Below are positions 42,995-51,829 of a DNA stretch of 64,000 nucleotides, piece after piece. Under the pieces are notes generated by a model. It worked only from the letters and a program-made list of their open reading frames with translations. It had not been told where the DNA came from and did not search any database. The DNA is from Chthoniobacter flavus (GTDB taxonomy: Bacteria; Verrucomicrobiota; Verrucomicrobiia; Chthoniobacterales; Terrimicrobiaceae). The position numbers were made by a program, and so were the translations under genes. Each line of letters begins with the position of its first letter. Position 1 is the stretch's first letter. The stretch is from assembly GCA_945860745.1 (NCBI GenBank), contig CAMASH010000006.1, positions 1-64,000 of the forward strand, given 5' to 3'.

Positions 42995-43801
42995 CTAAGA
43001 ACTCGCGCTCGAGTACCGCTTCAGCGCCGCCAGCCAGAAGAGGCGCGTTGCGGCGGTGACAAGGGCCGCCGCCAACGTCAGTTGCAGGATCAGCCCGCCG
43101 GGTGAGTCTGTGGCGCGGATCAAGAGCCGGGTCGGGATATTTGTCACGACGATGACGGGAATCAGCCAGCTGAAGACGAACTTGAAGGCCCCGCGATAGA
43201 TCACATCCGGATACCGGCCCAGGTTGAAGATGCTGTAATAACCGTAGATCAAGCCCTGCGAACGCACGATCCAGAAGCTCGCTGCCGCAAGACAAAACAG
43301 CACGCTATAGTGGATCATCACGCCGAGGCCCGCGGCGAAGACGTAGAGGGCAATCTGCCCGGCCGTGGGCATGATGTGGAGTTTGATCAGCGCCGTGACG
43401 ATGAAGGCCACACCCACCAGCGCGTTGACCAGATTATCCAGACCGAACTGTTTGGTCGAGACCGCGAACTGCGTGTCTATTGGCTGCAAGAGCAGAAAAT
43501 CCAGCCTTCCGGTGCGGATCAATTCCGGCAGATTGGCCAGATTCGCATAGAAGAAAGCCTGGAAAACCTGCCCGATAATCTGGTGCGTCCCGACCAGCAG
43601 AACGACTTCCCATTTCGTCCAGTCTCCGATGCGGTCGACGTAGCCGAAAATGACTTCAATAAAAATCACCTGCCCGATGAACCACAGCAACTCCACCGCC
43701 ATCCAGAGCACAAAATTCGCCTTGAAATTCATTTCCCGGATCAGCGAATTCCGCAGCATGATCGCATACACGCCGGCGTATTTTTTGCACGGCGCGATCA
43801 C
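42995..43801 (-). CDS. ABC-2-like transporter permease coupled to the LytT-type regulator
   Basis: 268 residues, about six membrane segments. The N-terminus LLRNSLIREMNFKANFVLW and the C-terminal half (GYYSIFNLGRYPDVIYRG, PVIVVTNIPTRLL) match the ABC-2 family often annotated DUF990. The GTG start at 43801 overlaps the regulator stop (GTGA). Usually such proteins pair with a second permease and an ATPase; neither is adjacent. The two-component system upstream may sense the state that this exporter handles. Confidence 0.85.
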   Translation of the reverse strand: MIAPCKKYAGVYAIMLRNSLIREMNFKANFVLWMAVELLWFIGQVIFIEVIFGYVDRIGDWTKWEVVLLVGTHQIIGQVFQAFFYANLANLPELIRTGRLDFLLLQPIDTQFAVSTKQFGLDNLVNALVGVAFIVTALIKLHIMPTAGQIALYVFAAGLGVMIHYSVLFCLAAASFWIVRSQGLIYGYYSIFNLGRYPDVIYRGAFKFVFSWLIPVIVVTNIPTRLLIRATDSPGGLILQLTLAAALVTAATRLFWLAALKRYSSASS

Positions 43802-44511
43802 GGGGAATGTTTTTTCAAACGGGCCAGCGCCCGCCGCCCCAGCACCAAAACGCGGTCCATCCCCCTCAGCGTCAGACGCGCTTCGTCCCGCGAGGGATGT
43901 TCCACCGAGGTCACCCGGTCGAGATTCACGATGAGCGAACGGGAAAGCCGCGCGAACGGCGGCTGGGGAAATTCCTCCTCGCAGGTCCGCAGCGAGCGGC
44001 AGACCAGCAGGGGAGCTTCGCCCGACACATGGAAACGGGTGAAATCGCCCTCGGCCTCCATGGCCACCACCTCGCTCAGGCGCGTAATCATCGTGCGCTG
44101 CGGCGTGCGCAGGCAAATCCGGTCCAACGGCTGATAAGGCACGGACTCCTCCGCCTTGGCGCAGACGCCGGCCAGCCGCTTGACCGCTTCGGCCAGCCGT
44201 TCGGGCCGCACCGGCTTGAGGAGGTAATCCACCGCCTGCACCTCGAAAGCCCGCGCGGCGTGCTCGGTATGCGCGGTCACGAAGACCACCTTGGGGGCAT
44301 CCTCCAGCCGCCCCAGCAAATCGAATCCGCTCGCACCCGGCATCTGGATGTCCAGAAAAACGGCATCCGGTTTTTCGTCCCGGATGATTTCCGCCGCCGT
44401 CGTCACGCGACCGGCCTCGCCCACCACGGTGACCTCCGGATGCGCGGCGAGAAGTTGCCGGATGCCCTGCCGCGCCAACCGCTCATCATCCACCAGAATC
44501 ACGCGGAGCAT
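43798..44511 (-). CDS. LytTR-type response regulator
   Basis: 237 residues. Receiver domain with D8/D9, phosphoacceptor D54 (VFLDIQMPG), Thr in VFVTAHTEHAARAFE and Lys in YLLKPVRPERL. The C-terminal LytTR DNA-binding domain reads MITRLSEVVAMEAEGDFTRFHV and FARLSRSLIVNLDRVTSVE. The ATG at 44511 overlaps the kinase gene by 13 bases and the permease gene by 4. The target promoter is not identified. Confidence 0.93.
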   Translation of the reverse strand: MLRVILVDDERLARQGIRQLLAAHPEVTVVGEAGRVTTAAEIIRDEKPDAVFLDIQMPGASGFDLLGRLEDAPKVVFVTAHTEHAARAFEVQAVDYLLKPVRPERLAEAVKRLAGVCAKAEESVPYQPLDRICLRTPQRTMITRLSEVVAMEAEGDFTRFHVSGEAPLLVCRSLRTCEEEFPQPPFARLSRSLIVNLDRVTSVEHPSRDEARLTLRGMDRVLVLGRRALARLKKHSP

Positions 44512-45548
44512 GGTTCGCCCTCCAGTTCCAGTCTTGCGCAGACCATGCCCTCCGCCTCGCTCAGGCTCAGACGGTGACGGTCCGGATAATGCAAATCCAG
44601 CCGTCGCTGCAGTATCTCCAGCCCGACACCGCTGCTCGCGACTGGCTGGGAGGCGAGCGTGCCGGTGTTGCGAACCTCGATCACAAGATCGCTGCCGTGC
44701 GACTCTGCCGTCAGCGTGACGTGCCACGGCGGTTCGCAGGCCTGATAACTGTGTTTGACCGCGTTCTCCACCAAAGGCAGGAGGATGAAGCAAGGGACTT
44801 GCCGGCGGCGGGTCTCTTCATCGGTCGTGATTTCCACGTGCAGTTCCTCGGCGAAACGCGCCTGCTCGATCCGCAGATAAGCCATCATGGCTCCGATTTC
44901 CTCCGCCAGCGGAACCATCGTGTCGTGCCGGTGATCAAGCGAATAGCGCAGGTAGTCGGCCAGTTCCCGCACCATCGAGGAGGCCGCGGGCGAGTCCGCC
45001 TGCACCACGCTGGCGATACCATTGAGCGCATTGAATAAGAAATGCGGATCGAGCTGGCTGCGCAGGAGCTGCAACTCCATCCGCTGCGCGTCGGCCTGTG
45101 CTTGCAGAGTGCGCTGCACGTTGGCCTCGGCCGCCTGCTCCGCCCGGATCCAGAAATACAGGAGGCTCCACGTCATGTACACCAGCCAGAAGAACATCAT
45201 CCGCAGGAGCCAGAGATCCAGGGGGCTTAGAGCCAGCGTTTGCCACCCGGTGAAAGAGATGAGGAAATGCGCGGCGATCGACTGCACGACCGTGGCCAGC
45301 AAACTCAGCACGATGATCCACGCCGCCGTGGTGATGCCAAAGCCGGCGTTTTCCTCCAGCTTGCGGTAGCCCAGCACCAGCAGTCCGGTGAAAATCACAC
45401 ACAGCACCAAATGAAAAAGGGAGATTCCCACCGCCGACTGAACGTCGAGATGCAGCAGCGCACGGCAAAAAAACAGCACGACGAAAATGCCCCACATAAT
45501 GACATTCACCTGCAGCAGGGAAAGTTTGCGCCAGTCGGGCCAATGCAT
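44499..45548 (-). CDS. LytS/YehU-type sensor histidine kinase
   Basis: 349 residues. Four TM segments occupy about residues 12-135 without a recognisable ligand domain. The His_kinase domain has the phosphoacceptor H169 in SQLDPHFLFNALN, and the ATP-binding region has LLPLVENAVKHS and GVGLEILQRRL. It overlaps its response regulator by 13 bases, so the pair is translationally coupled and the permease belongs to the same operon. Confidence 0.93.
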   Translation of the reverse strand: MHWPDWRKLSLLQVNVIMWGIFVVLFFCRALLHLDVQSAVGISLFHLVLCVIFTGLLVLGYRKLEENAGFGITTAAWIIVLSLLATVVQSIAAHFLISFTGWQTLALSPLDLWLLRMMFFWLVYMTWSLLYFWIRAEQAAEANVQRTLQAQADAQRMELQLLRSQLDPHFLFNALNGIASVVQADSPAASSMVRELADYLRYSLDHRHDTMVPLAEEIGAMMAYLRIEQARFAEELHVEITTDEETRRRQVPCFILLPLVENAVKHSYQACEPPWHVTLTAESHGSDLVIEVRNTGTLASQPVASSGVGLEILQRRLDLHYPDRHRLSLSEAEGMVCARLELEGEPCSA

Positions 45549-45660
45549 CCCGCATGTTGCGATGCGGCGCGCGCGGGGTCAACCTGTTGTGAGGTCTCTC
45601 CAACGACTTTCCCGCCCGCTTCGCCGACTTTGACAGGAAGTCCGGAAAAACCCGTGCACC

Positions 45661-48600
45661 ATGCAATCCATGCACGCGTTCACCCACCTCACTCGAATCG
45701 TTTCCCTGCTTCTCGTTTCCGCCGTCGTGGTTTTCGGCCATGGTGCGATGGCCGATCCCATGAGCCGCGTTTACGAGGTTTTTCTCGAGAATCCAGAGCG
45801 GCCCACGACGGACGCCGGCCGCGCCGCCGTGGCCGCCGCCGGCACCCAGGCCTTTTACGACTGGCACGAGGTCAGTCGCCAAATGCCCAATCACGATTAT
45901 CGCGCGCAAATTCCCGATGGCCAGCTTCCTGGGGCGGGCCGGGCGAAGTATGCCGGCCTGAACCTCGTGCGCACCGACTGGCCCGCCACGCGCCTGCAGG
46001 CGGGGCCTTACCGGTGTGTCTTCGCGGCCGCCACGCCTCACGACCCGAGCTATTTCGAGGCCTACATCACCAAGGCGGGCTACGATCCCCGTCAGCCGCT
46101 GAAGTGGAGCGACCTCGAGCCGCTGCCCGGTGGTGAGAATGTCCGCCTCGTCGGCAAAAACTACCTCTTCGACGTCAACTTCCCCCAGCGAACCGGACGT
46201 CATATCCTTTACGTGATCTGGCAGCGCATTGACCCGGTCGGTGAGGTTTTCTTCTCCACGAGTGACCTCGACTTCGGCGGAGTCAATTACGGCACCCCGT
46301 CCCCCACGCCCCAAGTCGCGCCGCCCGTTCCCGGCGATCCCTCCGTCACCCCGTCCCCCACGCCCACGCCCACGCCCACGCCCACGCCCACGCCTGGGGC
46401 CACCCCGTCCCCCACGCCTGGCCCAACACCGCTTCCCGGCGCAGGCAGCACGCGTTACGAGAACGCCCTCGTGATCGTGAATTACAAAGTGACCAATGAC
46501 TGGATCAGCGGGTTCACGGCCGAAGTCACCATCGAGAACAAAACCACCGGGCTGCTCCGCGATTGGTGTCTTGCTTTCCGTCACGCGAACGAACCGATGA
46601 GTCCGTGGAGCGCCCGACTCGTCACAAAGTCCGGCGACCGGTATCTCTTCGATGGTCAGCCTTACCTCTGGAACAAGGATCTCCCTGCCAAGGGCAAGGT
46701 GTCTTTCGGCTACAGCGGTGCACCCGGCCGCATTACCACCGCACCCACCGAGTTTCTCTTTCAATACGGCATGGTCTGCACCACTCCGGGAGTTCCCACG
46801 CCGACTCCCTCTCCGCTGCCGACCCCAACGCCAACGCCAACGCCAACGCCAACGCCAACGCCAACGCCAACGCCAACGCCAACGCCAACGCCAACGCCAA
46901 CGCCTACGCCTACGCCTACGCCTACGCCAACGCCAACGCCAACGCCAACGCCAACGCCTACGCCTACGCCGATCGCGACCCCCATCCCCGGCTCGCCCAA
47001 CACCACCGTGGATCTGGGTAACGTCATCGTCTCCTTCAAGGTAAGCAGCGACTGGAACAGCGGCTTCGAGGCCATTGTTGTCATCGAGAATAAAACCGCT
47101 GCCGTCATCAAAGATTGGAAGCTCCTCTTCGATTTCGACCGCACCGTCGAATCCCTCTGGAGCGCCCGTGTTGCCTCGAAGGCCGGCAACCGCCACACCT
47201 TCGACGCCCAGGGTTACACTTGGAACCGGGACATCCCCGCTCGTGGCAAAGTCTCCTTCGGCTTCATCGGCCGCGCCGGAGCCTTCAAACAGCCTCCAAC
47301 CAACTTCGCCTTCCAGCCCTCGGGCGGCGGAACCAATCCGACCCCAATACCTACACCTACACCGGCTCCCACACCGGCTCCGACACCAACCCCGGCGCCC
47401 ACCCCCGCCGGACCGCGTTTCACCATCGAGGATGTGACCGTGGACGAGCCCGTCACCGGTTCCACTACCGCGCAGGTTACCGTCGCGGTCTCACCCGCTC
47501 CCACCGCGGTGGTCGGCGTGATGTTCCAAACCAAGGACGGCTCGGCCAAAACCGGAAGCGACTATTCCGCAACTTCCGGCTCCGTCCTGTTCGAGACCGG
47601 GGTGACGCGGAAAACCATTCCCGTCACCATCCTCAGCGGCAGCGCCACCGAGGGCCTGGAGACCTTCACCGTCGAACTCACCGCCGCCACCGGCGGAGAA
47701 ATCGCCCGCCCCATCGCCACCGTCACCATCCGCGAAAAAACCACCGTCGCCGCCAAGTTTAACTACGCCGAGGCCTTGCAGAAATCCCTCTTCTTCTTCG
47801 AGGCCCAGCGGTCCGGTGACCTGCCGCAAATCAACCGGGTCAAATGGCGCGGCGACTCCGCCCTGCAGGACGGCTCCGACGCCGGCCTCGACCTCACGGG
47901 CGGTTACTACGATGCCGGCGACCATGTGAAATTCGGCCTCCCCATGGCCGGCTCCCTCACCCTCCTCGCCTGGGGAGGCATCGAATACACCTCAGCCTAC
48001 CAGAGCGCGCAGCAAAAAACCATCCTCCTCGACGCCATCCGCTGGGGCGCCGACTGGATCATCAAGGCCCACCCCAGCGACAATGTCCTCTACGGCCAGG
48101 TCGGTGCCGGCGGACCCGACCATTCCTACTGGGGGCCACCCGAGACCATGACCATGGCCCGCCCCGCGTCTAAGGCGGACACCACCAAGCCCGGCACCGA
48201 GATCGCGGGAGAATCCGCCGCCGCCCTGGCCGCCGCTTCCATCCTCTTCAAAACCGAGGATGCCGCCTACTCCGCCAAGCTCCTCCAGCACGCCCGCACC
48301 CTCTTCACTTTTGCGGACACTTATCGGGGCAGTTACACCACCGCCATCCCGGACGCCGCCGCTTTCTATAACTCCTACTCCGGCTACAACGACGAACTCG
48401 TCTGGTCCGCCGCCTGGCTCTACCGCGCGACCGGCGAGATCGATTACCTGATCAAGGCCGAGTCTCTCTACAACCAATACTTCGCCAACGACAGCCTGCG
48501 CTGGACTCACAACTGGGACGGCAAGATCTACGGCGCCATCGTTCTCCTCGCTCAGATCACCGGCAAGGACATCTACAAAACCGCCGCTAAAAAATGGCTC

Positions 48601-49590
48601 GACTACTGGACCGTCGGAGTCAACGGCACCCGCATCAAATACACCACCGGCGGTCTCGCCTGGCTCGACCAATGGGGCTCCCTCCGTTACGCCGCCAACA
48701 CCTCGCTCCTCGCCTTCATCTATGCGGACAAAGTCGGCGACGTAGGCACCCGCTACCGCGACTTCGCCCGCAGTCAGATCAACTACATGCTGGGCGAAAA
48801 CCCGAACAACCGCAGCTACGTCGTCGGCTTCGGCAACAACCCGCCGAAGAATCCCCACCACCGCGCCGCTCACGGTTCCTGGAGCAATAGCATCAGCAAC
48901 CCGACAAACAACCGCCACGTCCTCTATGGCGCCTTGGTCGGGGGACCGTCCTCCGCGGATGATAACGCCTATACGGACGACCGTGCGAACTATGTGACCA
49001 ACGAAGTTGCCTTGGACTACAATGCCGCCTTCACCGGAGCCGTCGCCCGCATGACCTCCGAATTCGGCGGCACCCCGGCCAGCAACTTCCCCGTGGCCGA
49101 AACCCCCGACGACGAATTCTTCGTCGAGGCCTCTGTCAACCAGCAAGGCACCGGCTTCACCGAGATCCGCGCCCTGCTCAACAACCGCTCGTCCTTCCCC
49201 GCCCGCGCCACCGATAAGCTCGCCTTCCGCTACTACGTGGACTTAAGCGAACTTTTCGCCGCCGGTTACAACGAGGCCAGCGTCAATGTCACCACCAGCT
49301 ACACCCAGGGCGCCAGCGCCACCCAGTTGAAAGTCCATGATGCCGCGCGCAAAATCTACTACACCGAGATCAGCTACGGAGGGGTCCGCATCGCCCCCGG
49401 TGGCGGTGGCGCGTATTGGAAGGAAACGCAGTTCCGGCTTGCCCTGAAGCCCGGCGTCTCCGTCACCGCGTGGAATCCTGTGAACGATTTCTCTTATTCA
49501 GGCCTCACCGTTGGCAACCAAAGCACCAAGAAGACTGAACGCATTCCGGTCTTCGAGGATGGGAAGAAACTCAGCGGGTTGGAGCCGTGA
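45661..49590 (+). CDS. Multimodular cellulase: AA10 LPMO - CBM2 - CBM2 - Calx-beta - GH9 - CBM3
   Basis: 1309-residue secreted enzyme. Signal peptide 1-26; mature N-terminus H27-G-A-M starts an AA10 LPMO (27 to about 208) with the second histidine-brace ligand H127 in PHDPSYFEAYI. Thr-Pro linkers separate CBM2-like modules (about 263-378 and 447-557). A Calx-beta domain (about 585-695) precedes the GH9 catalytic domain (about 697-1135) with GGYYDAGDHVKFGLP (D751, D754) and the acid E1115 in TNEVALDYNAAF. The C-terminus (about 1143-1300) is CBM3-like, as in processive GH9 theme B enzymes. Oxidative and hydrolytic cellulose cleavage in one chain is unusual. No Shine-Dalgarno is visible. Confidence 0.9.
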   Translation: MQSMHAFTHLTRIVSLLLVSAVVVFGHGAMADPMSRVYEVFLENPERPTTDAGRAAVAAAGTQAFYDWHEVSRQMPNHDYRAQIPDGQLPGAGRAKYAGLNLVRTDWPATRLQAGPYRCVFAAATPHDPSYFEAYITKAGYDPRQPLKWSDLEPLPGGENVRLVGKNYLFDVNFPQRTGRHILYVIWQRIDPVGEVFFSTSDLDFGGVNYGTPSPTPQVAPPVPGDPSVTPSPTPTPTPTPTPTPGATPSPTPGPTPLPGAGSTRYENALVIVNYKVTNDWISGFTAEVTIENKTTGLLRDWCLAFRHANEPMSPWSARLVTKSGDRYLFDGQPYLWNKDLPAKGKVSFGYSGAPGRITTAPTEFLFQYGMVCTTPGVPTPTPSPLPTPTPTPTPTPTPTPTPTPTPTPTPTPTPTPTPTPTPTPTPTPTPTPTPTPIATPIPGSPNTTVDLGNVIVSFKVSSDWNSGFEAIVVIENKTAAVIKDWKLLFDFDRTVESLWSARVASKAGNRHTFDAQGYTWNRDIPARGKVSFGFIGRAGAFKQPPTNFAFQPSGGGTNPTPIPTPTPAPTPAPTPTPAPTPAGPRFTIEDVTVDEPVTGSTTAQVTVAVSPAPTAVVGVMFQTKDGSAKTGSDYSATSGSVLFETGVTRKTIPVTILSGSATEGLETFTVELTAATGGEIARPIATVTIREKTTVAAKFNYAEALQKSLFFFEAQRSGDLPQINRVKWRGDSALQDGSDAGLDLTGGYYDAGDHVKFGLPMAGSLTLLAWGGIEYTSAYQSAQQKTILLDAIRWGADWIIKAHPSDNVLYGQVGAGGPDHSYWGPPETMTMARPASKADTTKPGTEIAGESAAALAAASILFKTEDAAYSAKLLQHARTLFTFADTYRGSYTTAIPDAAAFYNSYSGYNDELVWSAAWLYRATGEIDYLIKAESLYNQYFANDSLRWTHNWDGKIYGAIVLLAQITGKDIYKTAAKKWLDYWTVGVNGTRIKYTTGGLAWLDQWGSLRYAANTSLLAFIYADKVGDVGTRYRDFARSQINYMLGENPNNRSYVVGFGNNPPKNPHHRAAHGSWSNSISNPTNNRHVLYGALVGGPSSADDNAYTDDRANYVTNEVALDYNAAFTGAVARMTSEFGGTPASNFPVAETPDDEFFVEASVNQQGTGFTEIRALLNNRSSFPARATDKLAFRYYVDLSELFAAGYNEASVNVTTSYTQGASATQLKVHDAARKIYYTEISYGGVRIAPGGGGAYWKETQFRLALKPGVSVTAWNPVNDFSYSGLTVGNQSTKKTERIPVFEDGKKLSGLEP
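46825..46968 (+). repeat. 24-unit hexanucleotide array encoding a Thr-Pro linker
   Basis: Units run CCAACG x13, CCTACG x4, CCAACG x5, CCTACG x2, in frame as Thr-Pro dipeptides. A shorter CCCACG array encodes the first linker near 46350-46391. Copy number could change by slippage without breaking the frame. Confidence 0.92.
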
Positions 49591-49594
49591 GTTT

Positions 49595-49622
49595 GGAGGG
49601 ACGCCGGGGACGACGTCCCTCC
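49595..49622. terminator. Hairpin between convergent cellulase and DUF4407 genes
   Basis: GGAGGGACG / CGTCCCTCC, perfect 9-bp stem with a 10-base loop, 4 bases after the cellulase stop codon; no T-tract. Confidence 0.5.
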
Positions 49623-49669
49623 GATGGATCAGGCTCGAACCTCTGGGTGAAATGTGCCCGACGGGCTCC

Positions 49670-51364
49670 CTACGACGCGATGGCGTGGCGGGCGGCGAAG
49701 AAACGTTCCATGCGGACATTCAGGTCCTCGTAGAAACGCTTTTTCATCATGTCCAGCACGGCCAGTTTTTCCGGCGTGTTGTCGCGGACGGCCTGCTGCT
49801 CCATCGAGAGTTTTTCGTGGAAGGCTTTTTCCATTTCGATGAGCGAGGTGAGGAACTCGCGGGCGGCGCGGGTGTGTTCCACCCCATCGAGCAGGGCGTC
49901 TTCCAGCGGTTTGTTGCGGGTCACGGCCACGAGGTTGCCGGCGGCGAGCTGGTTCATGTAGCGGCTGTGGCTGGTGAGAAAGGCGCTGTGCTCGGAGTCG
50001 TAACGTACTTCGTCGCGGTCGAGCAGGCGGTCGTAGGGGCCGGGTTTGCAGAAAAACTTCAGCATCACCGGGATGGTGTCCACGAGGATGAAGAGCATGG
50101 TGAGAATCGCGTAGGTGGCCATGGCGAATTTCCCGCCGTCGTCGCCGGCGCGGAAGAGCTGATGCAGGGCCAGGGTCTGGGTGAGGATGTCGCGGCGGGG
50201 TTCGGCCTGCAAACCGGCGAGGCGGACGGCTTCGTCTTCGCGGCGGCGGGTGAGATCGGCCTGGGCGCCCTGGAGTTCCCCGAGGCGGGAATCGATTTGC
50301 TGACGGAGGGTTTCGCGAATCTGGTTTTGCTGGCCGACGAATTGCCCGGCCTGATCCTGCTGCACTTTCTCCCGCAGGGATGCCACGCGGGCATCTTCCG
50401 CTTTTTGCCGTTCGGACTGGGTGGCGAGATTGGCCTGGAACTCCGCCGTGGTGGTCTCCGCGGCCTGCCGGGCCTGGGATTGGAGGGCGGATTTCTCCGC
50501 GCTGAGGTGATCGAGCAGGCCGCCGAGCCGGATGGCCTCGGTGCGGCGCCAGGCCAGTTGATCGTCCTGGATGGAGCGGGCGCGGGGTCCGAGTCCGACG
50601 AGGCCGCTGCGCTGGCCATTGACCTCGCGCTCGAAATCCGTCTGCCAGGTGGAAAGCTCGGCTTGGATTTTGGTGTATTGGGGCGAGAGGGTCGCGATCT
50701 CCTTCTCCACCGCGGCGAGGCGGGTCTGGGCGGACGCGGTGGCGTCATCCACCGCCTTTTTCAATTCCTTCTGCTGCGCGGCGGTGAGGCCGGGGATGGG
50801 CGCATCGGTGACCTCGGAGGCGATGAGAAACTTGGCGTCGAAGGTTTGATTCCATTTTTCCCGCTGCTTGGCGATGGCGTCTTCAATCGCGGTGATGCGG
50901 GTGGCCATGGCTTCGCGCTCCCTGGCGAATTCGGCGCGGACGCCCTGGGCCTCGACCGCGCGGGCTTTCTCGATCACCGAGGTGACCGTGTCTCGAAAAA
51001 GCAGCAGGACCAGCGGGTGGGCGATGGTCATGCCCATGAGGATGGCGACAAAAAACCGCAGGGTGAATTGGGCGAGTTTGCGCGGGAGGGAAAGGAATGG
51101 CCGGTAGCTGGCCAGCAGGGCACGGTCAATCGCCAGAATGATGAACGACCACACCGCCGCCACGGGAAAGATGACCGCATAATTCGTGGTGAGGGTGGAC
51201 AGCGCATAGGAGCAGGCGATGAAGGCGAAGAGACAGGGAACGAGCACCGTCGCGCCGAAGGCGACATATTTGCGTTGTTCCCAGCCCGGGCAGGTCTCCA
51301 GCGTTTCTGTGCCCGCGCCCGAGAGCCAGAAGAAGGCGCGCTTGAAGGAGGAACGTTGAGGCAT
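49670..51364 (-). CDS. DUF4407 membrane protein with long coiled coil
   Basis: 564 residues. The N-terminal WLSGAGTETLETCPGWEQRKY is the DUF4407 opening. Three hydrophobic segments (about 33-52, 62-80, 100-122) precede a coiled-coil region of 250 residues rich in Gln, Ala, Glu and Arg (about 135-390), a fourth membrane segment (ATYAILTMLFILVDTIPVML) and a helical C-terminal domain. The family function is unknown. The topology suggests a large periplasmic or cytoplasmic stalk held by membrane helices. It is monocistronic and convergent with the cellulase gene. Confidence 0.85.
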   Translation of the reverse strand: MPQRSSFKRAFFWLSGAGTETLETCPGWEQRKYVAFGATVLVPCLFAFIACSYALSTLTTNYAVIFPVAAVWSFIILAIDRALLASYRPFLSLPRKLAQFTLRFFVAILMGMTIAHPLVLLLFRDTVTSVIEKARAVEAQGVRAEFAREREAMATRITAIEDAIAKQREKWNQTFDAKFLIASEVTDAPIPGLTAAQQKELKKAVDDATASAQTRLAAVEKEIATLSPQYTKIQAELSTWQTDFEREVNGQRSGLVGLGPRARSIQDDQLAWRRTEAIRLGGLLDHLSAEKSALQSQARQAAETTTAEFQANLATQSERQKAEDARVASLREKVQQDQAGQFVGQQNQIRETLRQQIDSRLGELQGAQADLTRRREDEAVRLAGLQAEPRRDILTQTLALHQLFRAGDDGGKFAMATYAILTMLFILVDTIPVMLKFFCKPGPYDRLLDRDEVRYDSEHSAFLTSHSRYMNQLAAGNLVAVTRNKPLEDALLDGVEHTRAAREFLTSLIEMEKAFHEKLSMEQQAVRDNTPEKLAVLDMMKKRFYEDLNVRMERFFAARHAIAS

Positions 51365-51601
51365 ACCGACCGGAGGTAATCACATTTTGCCCGAAAGGCA
51401 AATGTCGCCGCGGTTTTTCCGCGGAGTCTGGTGGCGGTTACTCTAATCCAACCACTCCGGCAACGAAGACCCGAGGGACTGGGTGCTGTCGTCTATGCGG
51501 TTCCTTGAGGAGGGGGAAGAGGAAAAGCGGGGAATGCAAAGGGGCCTTCCTTCTTGCTCCGCCTTGCGCGAAGCCTCTCTTTCCGGCAGATTGAGACCGC
51601 T

Positions 51602-51829
51602 ATGAAAACCACGGAGACATCGCCCTGGCCGGAGAGAATCCCCGCTTCCCCCGAGTTGGTGGAAAAGGCGGAAGCTTTGGTGCGCGAATTTTCCGGCTGC
51701 TTTTGGTTCCGGCATCCCGAAGCGCGGGTGCGCTACCGGGACGATCTCCCCCTCGTGGTCGAGCATCTTCGGGACTACGGCGACAAAAAGGCCTGGGCGG
51801 CGGCGCAGGAATTGCAACGATGCCTTTAA
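51602..51829 (+). CDS. Small protein coupled to nucleotidyltransferase gene
   Basis: 75 residues (MKTTETSPWPERIPASPELV...). Mostly helical and charged, no signal or membrane segment, no family I recognise. It contains a RHPEARVRYRDDLPLVVEHL segment. It overlaps the nucleotidyltransferase gene by 10 bases, as seen for partner genes in toxin-antitoxin-like pairs; this relation is inference. The 237 bases upstream hold no recognisable gene. Confidence 0.7.
   Translation: MKTTETSPWPERIPASPELVEKAEALVREFSGCFWFRHPEARVRYRDDLPLVVEHLRDYGDKKAWAAAQELQRCL

Noticed and set aside
46825..46968. Possible CRISPR or satellite array
   Set aside because: Uniform 6-nt units without spacers, in frame as Thr-Pro codons of a secreted enzyme linker.
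44935..47196. 753-codon minus-strand frame with long Arg/Trp runs over the cellulase linkers
   Set aside because: The runs come from reading the hexanucleotide array in the wrong frame and strand.
49511..51379. 622-codon plus-strand frame opposite the DUF4407 gene
   Set aside because: Shadow frame; begins inside the end of the cellulase gene and has no recognisable domain.
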